Source: Verrucomicrobiota bacterium (GTDB lineage: Bacteria; Verrucomicrobiota; Verrucomicrobiia; Chthoniobacterales; UBA10450). From it: DNA of 5,458 nt. The notes under the pieces are model-generated. The model had not been told where the DNA came from. It was given only the letters and a program-made list of their open reading frames with translations, and searched no databases. The stretch is taken from positions 1-5,458 of the forward strand of contig QHQV01000329.1 in NCBI GenBank assembly GCA_003219945.1, given 5' to 3'. The stretch's first letter is position 1. The number at the start of each line of letters is the position of its first letter. The translations under genes were made by a program, and so were the position numbers. This document shows positions 5,114-5,458 of the stretch, one piece after another.

Positions 5114-5162
5114 CGATGTCCGATCGCCAATCGCAAATCGGCAATCGGCACTCGAAAATTAG
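5114..5162. repeat. 7-bp-periodic tract, seven units, at the 3' end of the last gene
   Basis: The plus strand divides into seven 7-mers: CGATGTC, CGATCGC, CAATCGC, AAATCGG, CAATCGG, CACTCGA and AAATTAG. The last unit overlaps the stop codon (5159-5161) of the minus-strand gene that enters from the right. This is the clearest of three such tracts in the window. Confidence 0.65.
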
Positions 5163-5458
5163 TTAACCCACCTACCGCCTTCGGAAATAAGGATCGGCAG
5201 TTCTTCCATCATGAACTGCGTCTTCCCGAGGGCGCCGATCATGTGGGTGCCAGTCGCGGCGTACCACTTCTTGGACATGCTCTCGCCCGTGTGGCAGCCC
5301 CAGCTCTTAACGTAAGCGCCGCGTGCGAAGGCACGGCGACTGATTTGTTTCAGATCGTTTTCGTGCAGCCAGGACTTACAAGCGCTATCGATGTTGTTGC
5401 TGTAATCGAACATGAAACAAGCACGGTTCGAATGACCGAAGTATTCGAAATCCGCGAT
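5159..5458 (-). CDS. C-terminal part of an unrecognised protein with GHS and WGCHTGE motifs
   Basis: The frame is open to the window edge, so the start lies outside; an ATG at 5411-5413 is internal, since the 15 codons upstream are also open and look like coding sequence (IADFEYFGHSNRACF). The visible 99 residues contain FGHSN at 7-11, SRRAFARGAYVKSWGCHTGES at about 38-58 with C55, and an end in SEGGRWVN. A His after a glycine on one predicted strand end, then a strand (AYVKSW) ending in GC-x-TGE and a following helix, is the arrangement of the His-Cys dyad in caspase-like peptidases (clan CD). I infer this from motif order only; no family name comes with certainty. No signal or membrane segment is visible in this part. 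Confidence 0.7.
   Translation of the reverse strand: MADFEYFGHSNRACFMFDYSNNIDSACKSWLHENDLKQISRRAFARGAYVKSWGCHTGESMSKKWYAATGTHMIGALGKTQFMMEELPILISEGGRWVN

Larger units (their letters stand above)
4768..5158. other. Gene-free stretch rich in small palindromes
   Basis: I see no credible gene here. Reading frames that cross it run through hairpins and the 7-bp tract and have no family features. It contains a weak hairpin (CGTGG 4905-4909 with CCACG 4915-4919), two oppositely oriented GCCGTT palindromes, a CACCGGC/GCCGGTG hairpin and a periodic tract; the first 120 bases should hold the promoter of the membrane-protein pair, but I cannot point to convincing boxes. Confidence 0.6.

Noticed and set aside
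4792..5166. A plus-strand open frame of 124 codons across the palindromic region.
   Set aside because: It runs through every hairpin and ends in the 7-bp tract, giving a repetitive tail (SDRQSQIGNRHSKIS). It has no family features and no ribosome binding site; the openness comes from repeat composition.
5159..5413. A complete small gene starting at the ATG at 5411-5413.
   Set aside because: The frame stays open upstream to the window edge and the extra residues (including FGHSN) look like coding sequence, so this is the end of a longer gene.

Overview
The window looks like bacterial chromosome of moderate GC. A member of the Verrucomicrobiota, of the soil Spartobacteria/Chthoniobacterales type, is my best guess. 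The reasons are the gap-pgk order with a four-helix-bundle (23S rRNA intervening-sequence-type) gene between them, weak or absent Shine-Dalgarno sites at most starts, and gene borders littered with small palindromes and 7-bp repeat tracts. This placement comes from style and recognised families, not from a phylogenetic test.

Left part (1-1532, all minus strand): type I glyceraldehyde-3-phosphate dehydrogenase (gap), a frame-disrupted four-helix-bundle protein gene, and the first 20 codons of phosphoglycerate kinase (pgk). These form a tight glycolytic operon whose two enzymes catalyse consecutive steps. The four-helix-bundle reading frame fills the gap-pgk junction almost exactly. Its two ends carry an inverted repeat, and the 3' arm contains the pgk ribosome binding site.

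Middle (1533-2767): a repeat-rich intergenic region, then on the plus strand a secreted SGNH/GDSL esterase and a small heavy-metal-associated (HMA) domain protein with an unusually acidic CxxC loop. Each is followed by a copy of a 54-56 bp palindromic repeat. The first copy encodes the last residues of the esterase. The second lies between convergent genes and encodes the end of the agmatine deiminase frame on the other strand.

Right part (2753-5458, minus strand): an agmatine deiminase (aguA) pseudogene with two independent lesions, namely a short deletion over the conserved RDHGP segment and a perfect 29-bp tandem duplication. Upstream of it are two tandem paralogous four-helix membrane proteins. 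Next comes a roughly 390-bp gene-free stretch with several hairpins and a 7-bp-periodic tract, and finally the C-terminal part of an unrecognised protein with GHS and WGCHTGE motifs that recall caspase-like peptidase folds.

No complete new defence or mobile system is visible. The most unusual material is the repeat biology at gene ends and the four-helix-bundle insert between gap and pgk. Two of the recognisable genes are broken, so either this genome carries recent decay or the assembly has local errors; the sequence alone cannot separate these.
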